A DNA stretch of 36,039 nucleotides, taken from Chloroflexi bacterium RBG_13_51_36 (lineage in GTDB: Bacteria > Chloroflexota > Dehalococcoidia > GIF9 > AB-539-J10). Below the pieces are notes generated by a model. The model had not been told where the DNA came from. It saw only the letters and a program-made list of their open reading frames with translations, and did not search any database. Made by a program: the position numbers and the translations under genes. Shown one piece after another: positions 14,888 to 22,024 of this stretch (positions within the stretch are counted from its first letter, which is position 1; every line of letters starts with the position of its first letter). The stretch spans positions 1-36,039 of the forward strand of contig MGMS01000033.1 of assembly GCA_001796515.1 (NCBI GenBank), in the 5' to 3' direction.

Positions 14888-15961
14888 ATGTCAATAACCT
14901 TAACCGAAGCCAGCAAGCTCGCTACCGATATCCTCTTGAAGGGTATCATCGAGACCATCGTCAAGGACAGCCCCATCCTGGAGAAACTGCCCTTCATTCA
15001 GATCACAGGCAATAGTCTGAAGTACAACCGGGAGAAGACCCTCCCCACCGCCGCCTGGTATGCACCGGTCACCGGCACCTGGGCAGCCAGCCCGCCCACG
15101 TTCGAGCAAGTGTCAGCTTCCCTGTGCGTCCTGGGAGTGGACGCCGATGTGGACAACTTCCTGAAGTCCACCAGGTCCAACGTCCAGGACCTGGAGGCGG
15201 CCTGCATCGAGCTGGCCGCAAAGTCCGTCAGGCAGGAGTTTGAGAACGTCTTCCTCAACGGAGACATAACTGTGGACGCCAACCAGTACAACGGCCTCTA
15301 TAAGACCATGAAAGGCACGGCCTGGGCGGCCAGCACCGCCTACGCCCTGGGAGACGTGGTAGTGCCTACGGCCGGCCTGGAGAACGGATTCCGCTACGAG
15401 TGCACCACCGCCGGCACGTCGGGAGCCTCAGCTCCCACCTGGTCAACCGTAGAGGGCGGCACCACCACCGACAACACCGTTACCTGGACGACCCGATTCG
15501 GCTGCCACCTGGGCTCGGGCGCCAATGGAGCCACACTTTCCTTAACCAACCTGGATAAGCTCATCGACCTGGTCAGGGGAGGCAAGCCCGACCTCATCTT
15601 GATGAGCCGCCGGTCCCGGAGGAAGATCGTCAACCTGGCCAGGGCCTCCGGCACCAACCTCCTAATCGGGGAAGGGGCACTGGGGCAGGTCGTCGAGTAC
15701 TACAACGGCATACCCGTGGCCATCTCCGACTGGGTCAAGGACAACTACACGGTCGGCTCGTCCTCGGATTGCTCCGCCGTCTTTGCCTTCCAGATGGGAG
15801 AGGGAGCAGTCGCCGGCCTGACCAGCCCGGAGATGCTGCAGATCGAGCGCCTTGGCTCCCTGGAGACCAAGGACGCCTCACGTACCCGCATCAAGTGGTA
15901 CGTCAGCATGGCCGACTTCTCCTACGTCAAGTGCGCCATGCTCACGGGAGTGAGAGACTAA
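14888..15961 (+). CDS. Major capsid protein, HK97-type, with an inserted surface domain
   Basis: At 357 aa, this is likely the shell subunit of an HK97-fold capsid. The N-terminal part ([53 protein letters not shown]) and the C-terminal part ([58 protein letters not shown]) fit capsid proteins of small siphoviruses. Residues about 145-203 are a distinct Thr/Gly/Trp-rich insertion ([38 protein letters not shown]). This resembles carbohydrate-binding-type or decoration modules of phage fibres and would project from the capsid. A strong GGAGG precedes ATG. No protease gene is seen, so maturation may not require cleavage. Confidence 0.85.
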   Translation: MSITLTEASKLATDILLKGIIETIVKDSPILEKLPFIQITGNSLKYNREKTLPTAAWYAPVTGTWAASPPTFEQVSASLCVLGVDADVDNFLKSTRSNVQDLEAACIELAAKSVRQEFENVFLNGDITVDANQYNGLYKTMKGTAWAASTAYALGDVVVPTAGLENGFRYECTTAGTSGASAPTWSTVEGGTTTDNTVTWTTRFGCHLGSGANGATLSLTNLDKLIDLVRGGKPDLILMSRRSRRKIVNLARASGTNLLIGEGALGQVVEYYNGIPVAISDWVKDNYTVGSSSDCSAVFAFQMGEGAVAGLTSPEMLQIERLGSLETKDASRTRIKWYVSMADFSYVKCAMLTGVRD

Positions 15962-15991
15962 TGACTGAGCCAGGCAGGATTGCGATTCCAG

Positions 15992-16030
15992 ATCCCCCTC
16001 TAAAGGTAAGAGGGGCTAGGGGAGTTATGA
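15992..16030. repeat. Family B half element after the capsid gene
   Basis: ATCCCCCTCTAAAGGTAAGA followed by GGGGCTAGGGGAGTTATGA is a single family B end in the orientation of the DUF559 cassette's start-codon end. It lies about 30 nt after the capsid stop. The 298-nt gap 15962-16259 otherwise holds a family A palindrome and no gene. Confidence 0.65.
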
Positions 16031-16146
16031 CACGCACCTTCCCGTTCGGGGCGTGGCAACCTCCTGGCGTGGCCGTTTCACCTCCTTTCTCCGTTTCGAG
16101 GCGGGAGGGGGAACCCGACCCCCTCCCTATCCTCCAAAGAGAAATG

Positions 16147-16250
16147 TAGAAAGCAAAATGCAAAATGCAAAAATACAGAGTAAAAATCAAAAGTTTTACA
16201 TTTTGAGTTGTCATTTTGATTTTTGATGTTTAACTTTTGATTTCTTTGAA
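16147..16250. repeat. Family A AT-rich palindrome before the connector gene
   Basis: It contains AAAAATACAGAGTAAAAATC in the left half and GTCATTTTGATTTTTGATG in the right half, almost the same core as the copies at 14785 and 16850. It ends at the ribosome site GAAGG. Confidence 0.75.
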
Positions 16251-16259
16251 GGGACTGAT

Positions 16260-16850
16260 ATGAACCTGACCGAAATGAGAGCCAGGGTCCGGGAGGACCT
16301 GCAGGACACCGACAGCCTTAATTACCGCTGGACGAACGACGAGGTCGACGGCGCCATCGACAGGGTAGTCATGGAGTACTCCCTCCAGGCCCCCATCCAG
16401 CAGCAGACCGATATCGCCACCACCGACGGAGACACCGAGCTCGACATTTCATCCCTCACAGGCCTCATCAAAATCGAGTCCGTCGAGTTTCCGATCGGCG
16501 AGTCCCCGAAGCACCTGCAGCACTTCGACTACTGGGCCGGCAAGCTCTACATGCAGGGCGAAGGAGACGGCACCGACGCCAGGGTCAGATGGCTCAAGAA
16601 GCACACCCTCAGCGCCGACTCAACCACCATCCCGGCCGAGCACGAGGAAATCATCGTCCTGGGCGCCACCGGTTACCTGGCCATGTCGGCATCGGCCAAC
16701 ACAGTAGACAGGGCCTTTATCGCCGGCCGCTACGGCACCATCAGCTACAAGGCCTGGGGCATAGAGCGCCTGAAACGCTACGACCAGCAGCTCCGGCAAA
16801 TCGCACAGGCCAACCGAGTAGTCCTGAGACAGCTCTATACGGAAGATTAA
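16260..16850 (+). CDS. Putative head-tail connector/adaptor protein
   Basis: This 196-aa protein follows the capsid gene, as connector (adaptor) proteins do. The N-terminus (MNLTEMRARVREDLQD, then RWTNDEVDGAIDRVVMEYS) is the two-helix start common to gp15/gp6-type adaptors that dock under the portal. A beta-rich middle follows (DGDTELDISSLTGLIKIESVEFP), then C-terminal helices (ERLKRYDQQLRQIAQANRVVLRQ). GAAGGGACTGAT precedes ATG. Assignment rests on the N-terminal pattern, length and position; a stopper or neck protein is the alternative. Confidence 0.72.
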   Translation: MNLTEMRARVREDLQDTDSLNYRWTNDEVDGAIDRVVMEYSLQAPIQQQTDIATTDGDTELDISSLTGLIKIESVEFPIGESPKHLQHFDYWAGKLYMQGEGDGTDARVRWLKKHTLSADSTTIPAEHEEIIVLGATGYLAMSASANTVDRAFIAGRYGTISYKAWGIERLKRYDQQLRQIAQANRVVLRQLYTED

Positions 16851-16937
16851 AACGCAAAGCGCAAAAACACAGAGCAAAAGTCAAAAAATTTTACATTTTA
16901 ATCTGTTATTCTGATTTTTGACTTTTAAGGTTTGATT
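16850..16937. repeat. Family A AT-rich palindrome before the 305-aa gene
   Basis: It starts at the connector stop codon and ends next to the following ATG. The core AAAAACACAGAGCAAAAGTC pairs imperfectly with CTGATTTTTGACTTTTAAGG. Confidence 0.75.
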
Positions 16938-16938
16938 T

Positions 16939-17856
16939 ATGTTAGAGATAGCCACCCTCAAAACCTACGACGGGGTCAACCACCGGGCCGGCGTCCAGTT
17001 CGCCGGATCCCTCACGACCTATCTCGATGGTGTCTCCGTTTCTGTCTCTATCCCTCCTTCGGCCCTGATCATCGGCAACCGCGTTATCCTGGCCATCCCC
17101 GGCGGCAACCCTAAAGACGCCTGCGTCATCGCCACCTGGCCGGAAGGCAGCCCTGGCGGGGGTATGGAAGTCCACGGCAACGAGTACCACGGTCCCGACT
17201 TCGCCCCGGATGCCAGCGTCTATAAGGTAGTCAACACCCCTGTTACCTACACCATCGGGAGCGGGCAGGACTATGCCACCGTGGCGGCTGCCGCTGCAGC
17301 CCTCCGCTCCCTTATACTCGAGGCGGATATCACCCTGAAGCTGATGGAGAATGTAACCGAGACCTCACTTGTCGAGATTATCGGCCAGGTCTCTATGGGC
17401 GGGATGCTGCGAATTGAGCTGAATGGCAAAACCTGGACCTTGTCCGGAGATTTGTTCCCCAAGGTCTTTATCGGCGGGCTGGCCAACGTCGTTTTCCAGA
17501 CGGAAACCGCGTCAGGTGGTATTATTGACATACAGCACCCCAGCCCCTCGGGCAAAATCCCGTTCAGGTTGCGCCAAATGGCTTTCAGCCGCCTATCCTG
17601 GACAAATCCCATAACCATCAACCTCAACAGCCTGGCTTTTACCGCCTTTATGCAGCTACTCGACAACTCGTCCGGATACGCCCACGACAACGTCATCCTG
17701 CAGAACTACGGGAGCCTGACCTACACGCTGAGGCTGGATTTGCTGAGCCGCTTCACGTTTAACTTCGCCTTCCCCGGCCCCTGGCTGATTAACGGCGGCG
17801 GCATGATCCTTGATCAAAACGGCGACATCTGGACTAAGAAAGGAAAAGTGACGTGA
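16939..17856 (+). CDS. Beta-rich virion protein, unknown (fibre, spike or decoration)
   Basis: This 305-aa protein lies within the structural gene run. Residues 1-80 are a compact beta-rich domain (LEIATLKTYDGVNHRAGVQF; VSVSIPPSALIIGNRVILAI). From about 105 (YTIGSGQDYATVAAAAAALR) the pattern of short beta strands with polar turns resembles right-handed beta-helix proteins of phage spikes. There are no enzymatic motifs I can identify. ATG follows AAGGTTTGATTT, a weak site. The place after the connector suits a tail or neck appendage. A start for adsorption is plausible but unproven. Confidence 0.55.
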   Translation: MLEIATLKTYDGVNHRAGVQFAGSLTTYLDGVSVSVSIPPSALIIGNRVILAIPGGNPKDACVIATWPEGSPGGGMEVHGNEYHGPDFAPDASVYKVVNTPVTYTIGSGQDYATVAAAAAALRSLILEADITLKLMENVTETSLVEIIGQVSMGGMLRIELNGKTWTLSGDLFPKVFIGGLANVVFQTETASGGIIDIQHPSPSGKIPFRLRQMAFSRLSWTNPITINLNSLAFTAFMQLLDNSSGYAHDNVILQNYGSLTYTLRLDLLSRFTFNFAFPGPWLINGGGMILDQNGDIWTKKGKVT

Positions 17857-17869
17857 CAGAGGAGGAACG

Positions 17870-18280
17870 ATGAACAAATTAAAAGAAGCACTCGCCTCAC
17901 TGTCATCGCGAGCGAAGCGTGGCAATCTCAAACATAAGGAGACACCGATGACCAGAGTAAAAGACGCCATCTCAACAAACTATAAGGAGGGCCTGCCCAA
18001 AGAGGCCTTCGCCATTGTCGGAGATCCCGACGACCCCGGTACCTGGAAGATTCCCCATCATACCAGGGCCATTCTCCGGGCCAGGGGACGCCTCGATATC
18101 GAGAAGACCGTGGACTGGGACCGCATGCCGGCAGCAGTGGCAGCCTTGAGCCCCGGAGGATACCGCGGTGAAAGGGTCCAGGCCTCCGCCGAGGACATCA
18201 TCAAGGCCGCCCGCCACTTGGCCGGGCATTATGAGGCAGCCGGCAAGTCCGTCCCCGACACTTTGGGAGCCCTGATCTGA
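17870..18280 (+). CDS. Conserved small phage-module protein, function unknown
   Basis: This product is 136 aa from ATG 17870 or 110 aa from ATG 17948. Both starts have good ribosome sites (GAGGAGGAACG and AAGGAGACACCG). The 26 extra residues are mostly translated family C repeat (LSSRAKRGNL, DNA 17901-17929), so the natural protein probably begins at 17948 with MTRVKDAISTNYKEGLPKEA. The core has AFAIVGDPDDPGTWKIPHH, VDWDRMPAAVAALSPGGYRG and a helix ending HLAGHYEAAGKSVP. Patterns like this occur in small proteins near phage head genes, but I cannot name a function. Confidence 0.65.
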   Translation: MNKLKEALASLSSRAKRGNLKHKETPMTRVKDAISTNYKEGLPKEAFAIVGDPDDPGTWKIPHHTRAILRARGRLDIEKTVDWDRMPAAVAALSPGGYRGERVQASAEDIIKAARHLAGHYEAAGKSVPDTLGALI

Positions 18281-18294
18281 CATGTTATCGACAT

Positions 18295-18333
18295 GTCATT
18301 GCGAGCCCCGATTTATCGGGGCGTGGCAATCTC
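18295..18333. repeat. Family C repeat in an intergenic gap
   Basis: TCATTGCGAGCCCCGATTTA to GGCGTGGCAATCTC. The rest of the 18281-18437 gap holds a hairpin with arms CCCTGGGAG (18359-18367) and CTCCCAGGG (18409-18417) and no gene. Confidence 0.75.
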
Positions 18334-18437
18334 TTATCAAAACAGGGGAGTCAACGAACCCTGGGAGTATAAGGAGTCGTCGAAAGCGATTCAGGAGCTC
18401 CCTTGAGCCTCCCAGGGCCATAGCATAAGGAGCAAAC

Positions 18438-18692
18438 ATGGCAGAGACAGGTAAACCATCTAACCAACAAACCATCAAACCATCTAACCCCGAGCTGATC
18501 AACGTCTTCACGGAGCTATTCCGCGCCGTCGCCCGGCCGGCCATCACCATCATCTTCGCCGTCGTGATAGCCCAGGTCGTTGTCGAGGGCATCGACATCC
18601 CGCAGTGGTTCCTCGGCCTGGCCATCCCCTGCATTACCTGGTGGTTCGCCGAGCGAACCGTGGGCCACATCAAGGGGAAGAATGGCGGCTAG
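18438..18692 (+). CDS. Small membrane protein, holin-like
   Basis: This 84-aa protein has a hydrophilic low-complexity N-terminus (KPSNQQTIKPSNP, read from CCATCTAAC-type repeats) and two hydrophobic segments: PAITIIFAVVIAQVVVEGI (about 34-52) and PQWFLGLAIPCITWWFA (about 55-71). The C-terminus is basic. AAGGAG precedes ATG. Size, two membrane spans and place late in a phage module suit a holin, but no endolysin is visible nearby, so this is tentative. Confidence 0.55.
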   Translation: MAETGKPSNQQTIKPSNPELINVFTELFRAVARPAITIIFAVVIAQVVVEGIDIPQWFLGLAIPCITWWFAERTVGHIKGKNGG

Positions 18693-18701
18693 GAGGAAAA
18701 C

Positions 18702-18881
18702 ATGCAGAGAAGAATCAGGACACAGCAAGTAATAGACTGCCCCAAGGAAAAGAGGGTTGTTCCGCTCCACGCTCTTGCAGCAGGCGCAAATCACGACCAG
18801 TTCACGTGCTGGCAGTGCCCCAACCACGTGAAGCACACCTGCAAGTACGTGACCTGCAAATACGAGGAGCCACCGCACTGA
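18702..18881 (+). CDS. 59-aa Cys-rich (zinc-ribbon-like) protein
   Basis: ATG 18702 follows a strong AGGAGG and opens a 59-codon frame ending TGA at 18879-18881. The product has Cys residues at 13, 36, 39, 47 and 52 (CWQCPNHVKHTCKYVTC), a spacing suited to one zinc site. It is basic at the N-terminus (MQRRIRTQQV). It is packed between the holin-like gene (gap 9 nt) and the next small gene (gap 3 nt), which supports real translation. Function is unknown; nucleic-acid or protein binding is possible. Confidence 0.6.
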   Translation: MQRRIRTQQVIDCPKEKRVVPLHALAAGANHDQFTCWQCPNHVKHTCKYVTCKYEEPPH

Positions 18882-18884
18882 CCC

Positions 18885-19112
18885 ATGTTCAAGTGGTTCA
18901 ACCCGCGCAACTTCCTCGATACTTACCAGGAGTGGCACGCCCTGGTCGAGGGATTCTGTGAGGTAATGTGCCCATGGCCGGCCAGACACCCGCTCACCGG
19001 CCAGCTCCTGGACGACCTCCAGGCCGACCATCACTACTACATGTTCGGTCGCGCCCTGGGCATCCTGGCCTGGCTCACTATAGGTTGTGTCATCAAAGTG
19101 CTGCTTTTCTAA
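18885..19112 (+). CDS. 75-aa small membrane protein
   Basis: ATG is 3 nt after the previous stop, suggesting translational coupling. The N-terminal 50 residues are amphipathic (MFKWFNPRNFLDTYQEW; DDLQADHHYYMF). A C-terminal hydrophobic stretch (GILAWLTIGCVIKVLLF) would span or dip into the membrane. It may work with the holin-like protein two genes upstream, but I recognise no family. Confidence 0.5.
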   Translation: MFKWFNPRNFLDTYQEWHALVEGFCEVMCPWPARHPLTGQLLDDLQADHHYYMFGRALGILAWLTIGCVIKVLLF

Positions 19113-19133
19113 CTCAACAAACTCAATGAACAC

Positions 19134-21200
19134 ATGAGAACTCTATCAACTACTTTACTCGCCGCCCAGAAGAAGGCGGTCCGCCTTCCTTACATCGAAG
19201 CCCTGGTCTATGACTACGAGGCTGGCATAAAGAGGTTGTCATGGACACGGCTCTACACCGGCTCCGAGCTCGACAGCCATCACGGCATCGCCTTCGACGG
19301 CCAGGGCTCCATGCACCGCATCCGGGCCGCCGCCGGCAATATTCTCTATCGCCAGAAAATCACCAACCCCGGCCCGAGCTCCGACTACTCTCAGTGGACG
19401 CAACTCGCCGCCGACTGCGCCGGTCCCTGTGCTATCGCCGCTTATGGCGCCAAGGTCTATATCTTCTACAGGACCACTGGCAACGTCCTCTGGAAATACT
19501 ACTCCCATGACTACGGCCAGACCTGGAATAACGCTCAGCTCGTCGCCTACGCCGATGTCCTCTCCCTGGCTGCCTGTTGGTGGTCCACCGGTAACACCGT
19601 CGTCTGCTTCGCCCTCAAATCTAACCAGCTCAATGGTATTACCCTGGATACCTCCACCCAGACCGCCACTCAGCACACCTGGCCTGATCCTACTCACCCC
19701 TTGCTCGATACCTACGGCATAGGAGCCACTTACAACGCCGCCCTCCAGCAGTGCGAAGTAGTCATCGCAGGGAAGGAGTCCGACTCCCCCTATAACCACT
19801 ACGACCTGTTCAGGACGAAGTTCTCCAACACCTACAACTTCCTGGCCCTGGAGAGCTTCCTTATGGCCCCCGATGGGGAGGATGTCACCTACGAGTACCC
19901 CGACTGCCATTTACCCCTGACACCTGAGACCTACGAAACCACTCGCGTCACCGCGGCGGAGAAATTCGCCGGCACAACCGCCTACACCCGCCCCCTTACC
20001 TGTCACATGGTCAAGGGCACCTACTGGTCCGACACCACCTTCACCGAGCCTAAGCCCTTCCTAGATATCGCCCCCTCTTATGGCTTACGCCTAACAACTG
20101 ACACCTCTTACTGGTGGCTGGAGAGGCCCTCCGGAGTCTGGAGAGCCACCCGGGCAGCAGCGGATCCCCTGGTCCTGACCACCGACGCCCCCTCCGGCCG
20201 TATCGTCTCCCTCACTCACCGCCAGTCCCTGACCCCTGACACCTGGTCCCTGCTTCTCACCCTCGACAACTCCCGGGGCCAGTACGCTTCGCCTGGGGAG
20301 GGGGCACTCGCTTCGCTTCGCTTCCGCGCCGAAATCGTATTGAAGCTGGGCTATAAGACCACGGCCGGCAGCGAGACCTCCGAGGCCGGCACCTACTGGA
20401 TAGACGGCTGGGAGTACTCTACAACTCAACAAACTCAACCAACCCTGACACTCTTCTGCCTCGACGGCTGGGGCCTGGCACAGAGGTGGACAGCCCGCTA
20501 CCAGATGCGCTGGAACAAGGACGACGTCAACCCCAGGTCCGTCTGGCAAATCCTGTACCAGCTCCTGGCCAGGGTGGGCATCCACCTCACCAACGAGCCC
20601 GCCAAGCCCCAGTCCTCCGCCGTCAACAACTTCTACCCCGACCTCGTCCTCGACCCGGGCACTCAAGGAACTCAAGCACTCAATAGACTCCTCTCCTTCG
20701 TCCCCGACGGCCTCGTCTTCCGTGGTCAGGAAGCCTTCACCAAGAACCCGCTGGCCAATGAGGCCAGCTCCTATTCCTACGGCGCAGGCGTGGCCGACCA
20801 CCCCATCGCCACAGGCCAGTATAACCACGCAGTCACCCTGTCCCGTTCCCGTGCCCTGGGAAGGGACGACTCCGACAACCGTATCCTCGAGGAAGCCCTC
20901 GACTGGGATTTGCTATCCCTGGGTATAGACACCCTGGAACAGGCCTACGACCCCAACCTCCAGACGGCCACCAGGGCCCAGGAGAGGGCCGACGCCATCC
21001 TCAGAGAGGCGTCATTGCGAGCGAAGCGCAGCAATCTCGTCGTCCCGACGAACGTCGGCCAGGAGCTCCTCGATGTCGTCGAGGTCACCGACGCCCGCTG
21101 CGGTATCGACCAGAAGAAGTATAGAGTCCTGGCTATCGAGACCGACTACGACCGTCGCGTGGCTAGGTACGACCAGATCCTGACCCTTGGGGCCCCATAA
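19134..21200 (+). CDS. Large baseplate-hub/receptor-binding-like tail protein
   Basis: This is a 688-aa protein. After an N-terminal strand (RLPYIEALVYDYEAG), residues about 40-270 look like a beta-propeller with repeated blades (MHRIRAAAGNILYRQ; KVYIFYRTTGNVLWKYYSHD). Residues about 345-480 include TWSLLLTLDNSRGQYAS and TYWIDGWEYS, a pattern of phage baseplate-hub (gp27/Tal-like) proteins. The end (DARCGIDQKKYRVLAIETDYD) fits a hub domain. Residues 627-635 (SLRAKRSNL) are a translated family C repeat. AACTCAA-type repeats encode TTQQTQ and GTQGTQ. The stop codon lies in the family F element that follows. A hub with no tube or tape-measure gene in the window is odd. Confidence 0.62.
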   Translation: MRTLSTTLLAAQKKAVRLPYIEALVYDYEAGIKRLSWTRLYTGSELDSHHGIAFDGQGSMHRIRAAAGNILYRQKITNPGPSSDYSQWTQLAADCAGPCAIAAYGAKVYIFYRTTGNVLWKYYSHDYGQTWNNAQLVAYADVLSLAACWWSTGNTVVCFALKSNQLNGITLDTSTQTATQHTWPDPTHPLLDTYGIGATYNAALQQCEVVIAGKESDSPYNHYDLFRTKFSNTYNFLALESFLMAPDGEDVTYEYPDCHLPLTPETYETTRVTAAEKFAGTTAYTRPLTCHMVKGTYWSDTTFTEPKPFLDIAPSYGLRLTTDTSYWWLERPSGVWRATRAAADPLVLTTDAPSGRIVSLTHRQSLTPDTWSLLLTLDNSRGQYASPGEGALASLRFRAEIVLKLGYKTTAGSETSEAGTYWIDGWEYSTTQQTQPTLTLFCLDGWGLAQRWTARYQMRWNKDDVNPRSVWQILYQLLARVGIHLTNEPAKPQSSAVNNFYPDLVLDPGTQGTQALNRLLSFVPDGLVFRGQEAFTKNPLANEASSYSYGAGVADHPIATGQYNHAVTLSRSRALGRDDSDNRILEEALDWDLLSLGIDTLEQAYDPNLQTATRAQERADAILREASLRAKRSNLVVPTNVGQELLDVVEVTDARCGIDQKKYRVLAIETDYDRRVARYDQILTLGAP
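21012..21038 (+). repeat. Family C repeat inside the hub-like gene
   Basis: TCATTGCGAGCGAAGCGCAG then CAATCTC is read as SLRAKRSNL from a TCA codon, the same frame as in the portal and scaffold genes. Confidence 0.8.
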
Positions 21201-21330
21201 AAAGGGGTCAACTCTATTTTTGTCCTCCTGCACGGGGGATGCTGCTGGCGAAATCCCAAGCTAGCCCATGGAATTCGACGGCGCGGCAAGCCCATCTGAA
21301 CAAGGAAAAAATAGAGTTGACCCCTTTTTA
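21198..21330. terminator. Family F inverted repeat, copy 2, between convergent genes
   Basis: Perfect arms TAAAAAGGGGTCAACTCTAT plus TTTT (21198-21221) and their complement (21307-21330) enclose an 85-nt loop. The outer TAA at each end is the stop codon of the flanking gene on that side: the hub-like gene ends at 21200 and the minus-strand gene at 21328. With T-rich ends on both strands it may act as a bidirectional terminator. The arms resemble REP-type repeats mobilised by REP-associated transposases, none of which is seen here. Confidence 0.65.
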
Positions 21331-21882
21331 GCGAATTAATGCTTGTTTAAGCTCGTTGAGCCTCGGCGCAAAGGTTTCAATGAGCCCCTGTCTGGCCGAC
21401 TGTGATTGAGAGCCGGCTTCGATATTGGCAACATCCACTGCGCTTCCGGAGATTCTCAATTTGTGCAATGTTTCCCTGTGGTCGCCTTCCAGGTCCTGTC
21501 TTATCTTTTGTTCCGCTTCTTCATACTCTTGAATAAGCCGGCTTATTTCTTCTGCCTTCGGCTGCAATTCAGGCCCCAGGCTGCTTACGGCCTCGACTAC
21601 CTTTTTGAGTCTGTCTATCCCCTGGGCAGGCGTAAACTCGATAGCCTTCGCCAGGTGCTCGACTACGGCCTGTTTCACTATGTCCCTTTCCTTTTCTTCG
21701 TACTTGTTTAGCTCCCCGGTCATATCTATCTCTTGGGGACCATCCAGCCATTTTTGTGCCAGCGCTTGACCGATCTGGCCATGCCTTTGTCTTTCCTGCC
21801 GTTCCTTTTCCTCGGCTGACAGGCCGCCCAATCTATTCGCCCTCTCTTGAGCGATTTCCCAGGAACTTTTTAGCTCACTCAT
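21328..21882 (-). CDS. Coiled-coil protein, unknown
   Basis: This 184-aa protein is highly charged and almost wholly helical: EKERQERQRHGQIGQALAQK (about 25-44), KYEEKERDIVKQAVVEHL, then a long coiled coil (EEISRLIQEYEEAEQKIRQD, about 111-130). The C-terminus (ARQGLIETFAPRLNELKQAL) ends in a family F element. No signal peptide, membrane segment or catalytic motif is seen. It is convergent with the phage module and divergent from the MBL gene, so it probably belongs to the host side. I cannot assign a function. Confidence 0.7.
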   Translation of the reverse strand: MSELKSSWEIAQERANRLGGLSAEEKERQERQRHGQIGQALAQKWLDGPQEIDMTGELNKYEEKERDIVKQAVVEHLAKAIEFTPAQGIDRLKKVVEAVSSLGPELQPKAEEISRLIQEYEEAEQKIRQDLEGDHRETLHKLRISGSAVDVANIEAGSQSQSARQGLIETFAPRLNELKQALIR

Positions 21883-21960
21883 AGGCCCAGGACTCTAAGA
21901 CTGAATTGGGGAATCGGGATTCACTCTTGCTGACTACCGGCTACCGAATTCTCCCCCTTT

Positions 21961-21990
21961 TTGGATTAGGAATGCATTTTAGCCTATAAT
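21961..21990 (+). promoter_or_regulatory. Probable promoter of the MBL-fold hydrolase gene
   Basis: TTGGAT, 18 nt, TATAAT (21985-21990), followed by about 28 nt of leader to the ATG at 22025. The -10 is perfect; the -35 matches only half of the consensus. Confidence 0.5.
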
Positions 21991-22024
21991 ACTTGGAGGT
22001 TCAACAGAGTGTGAGGTTATAGCT

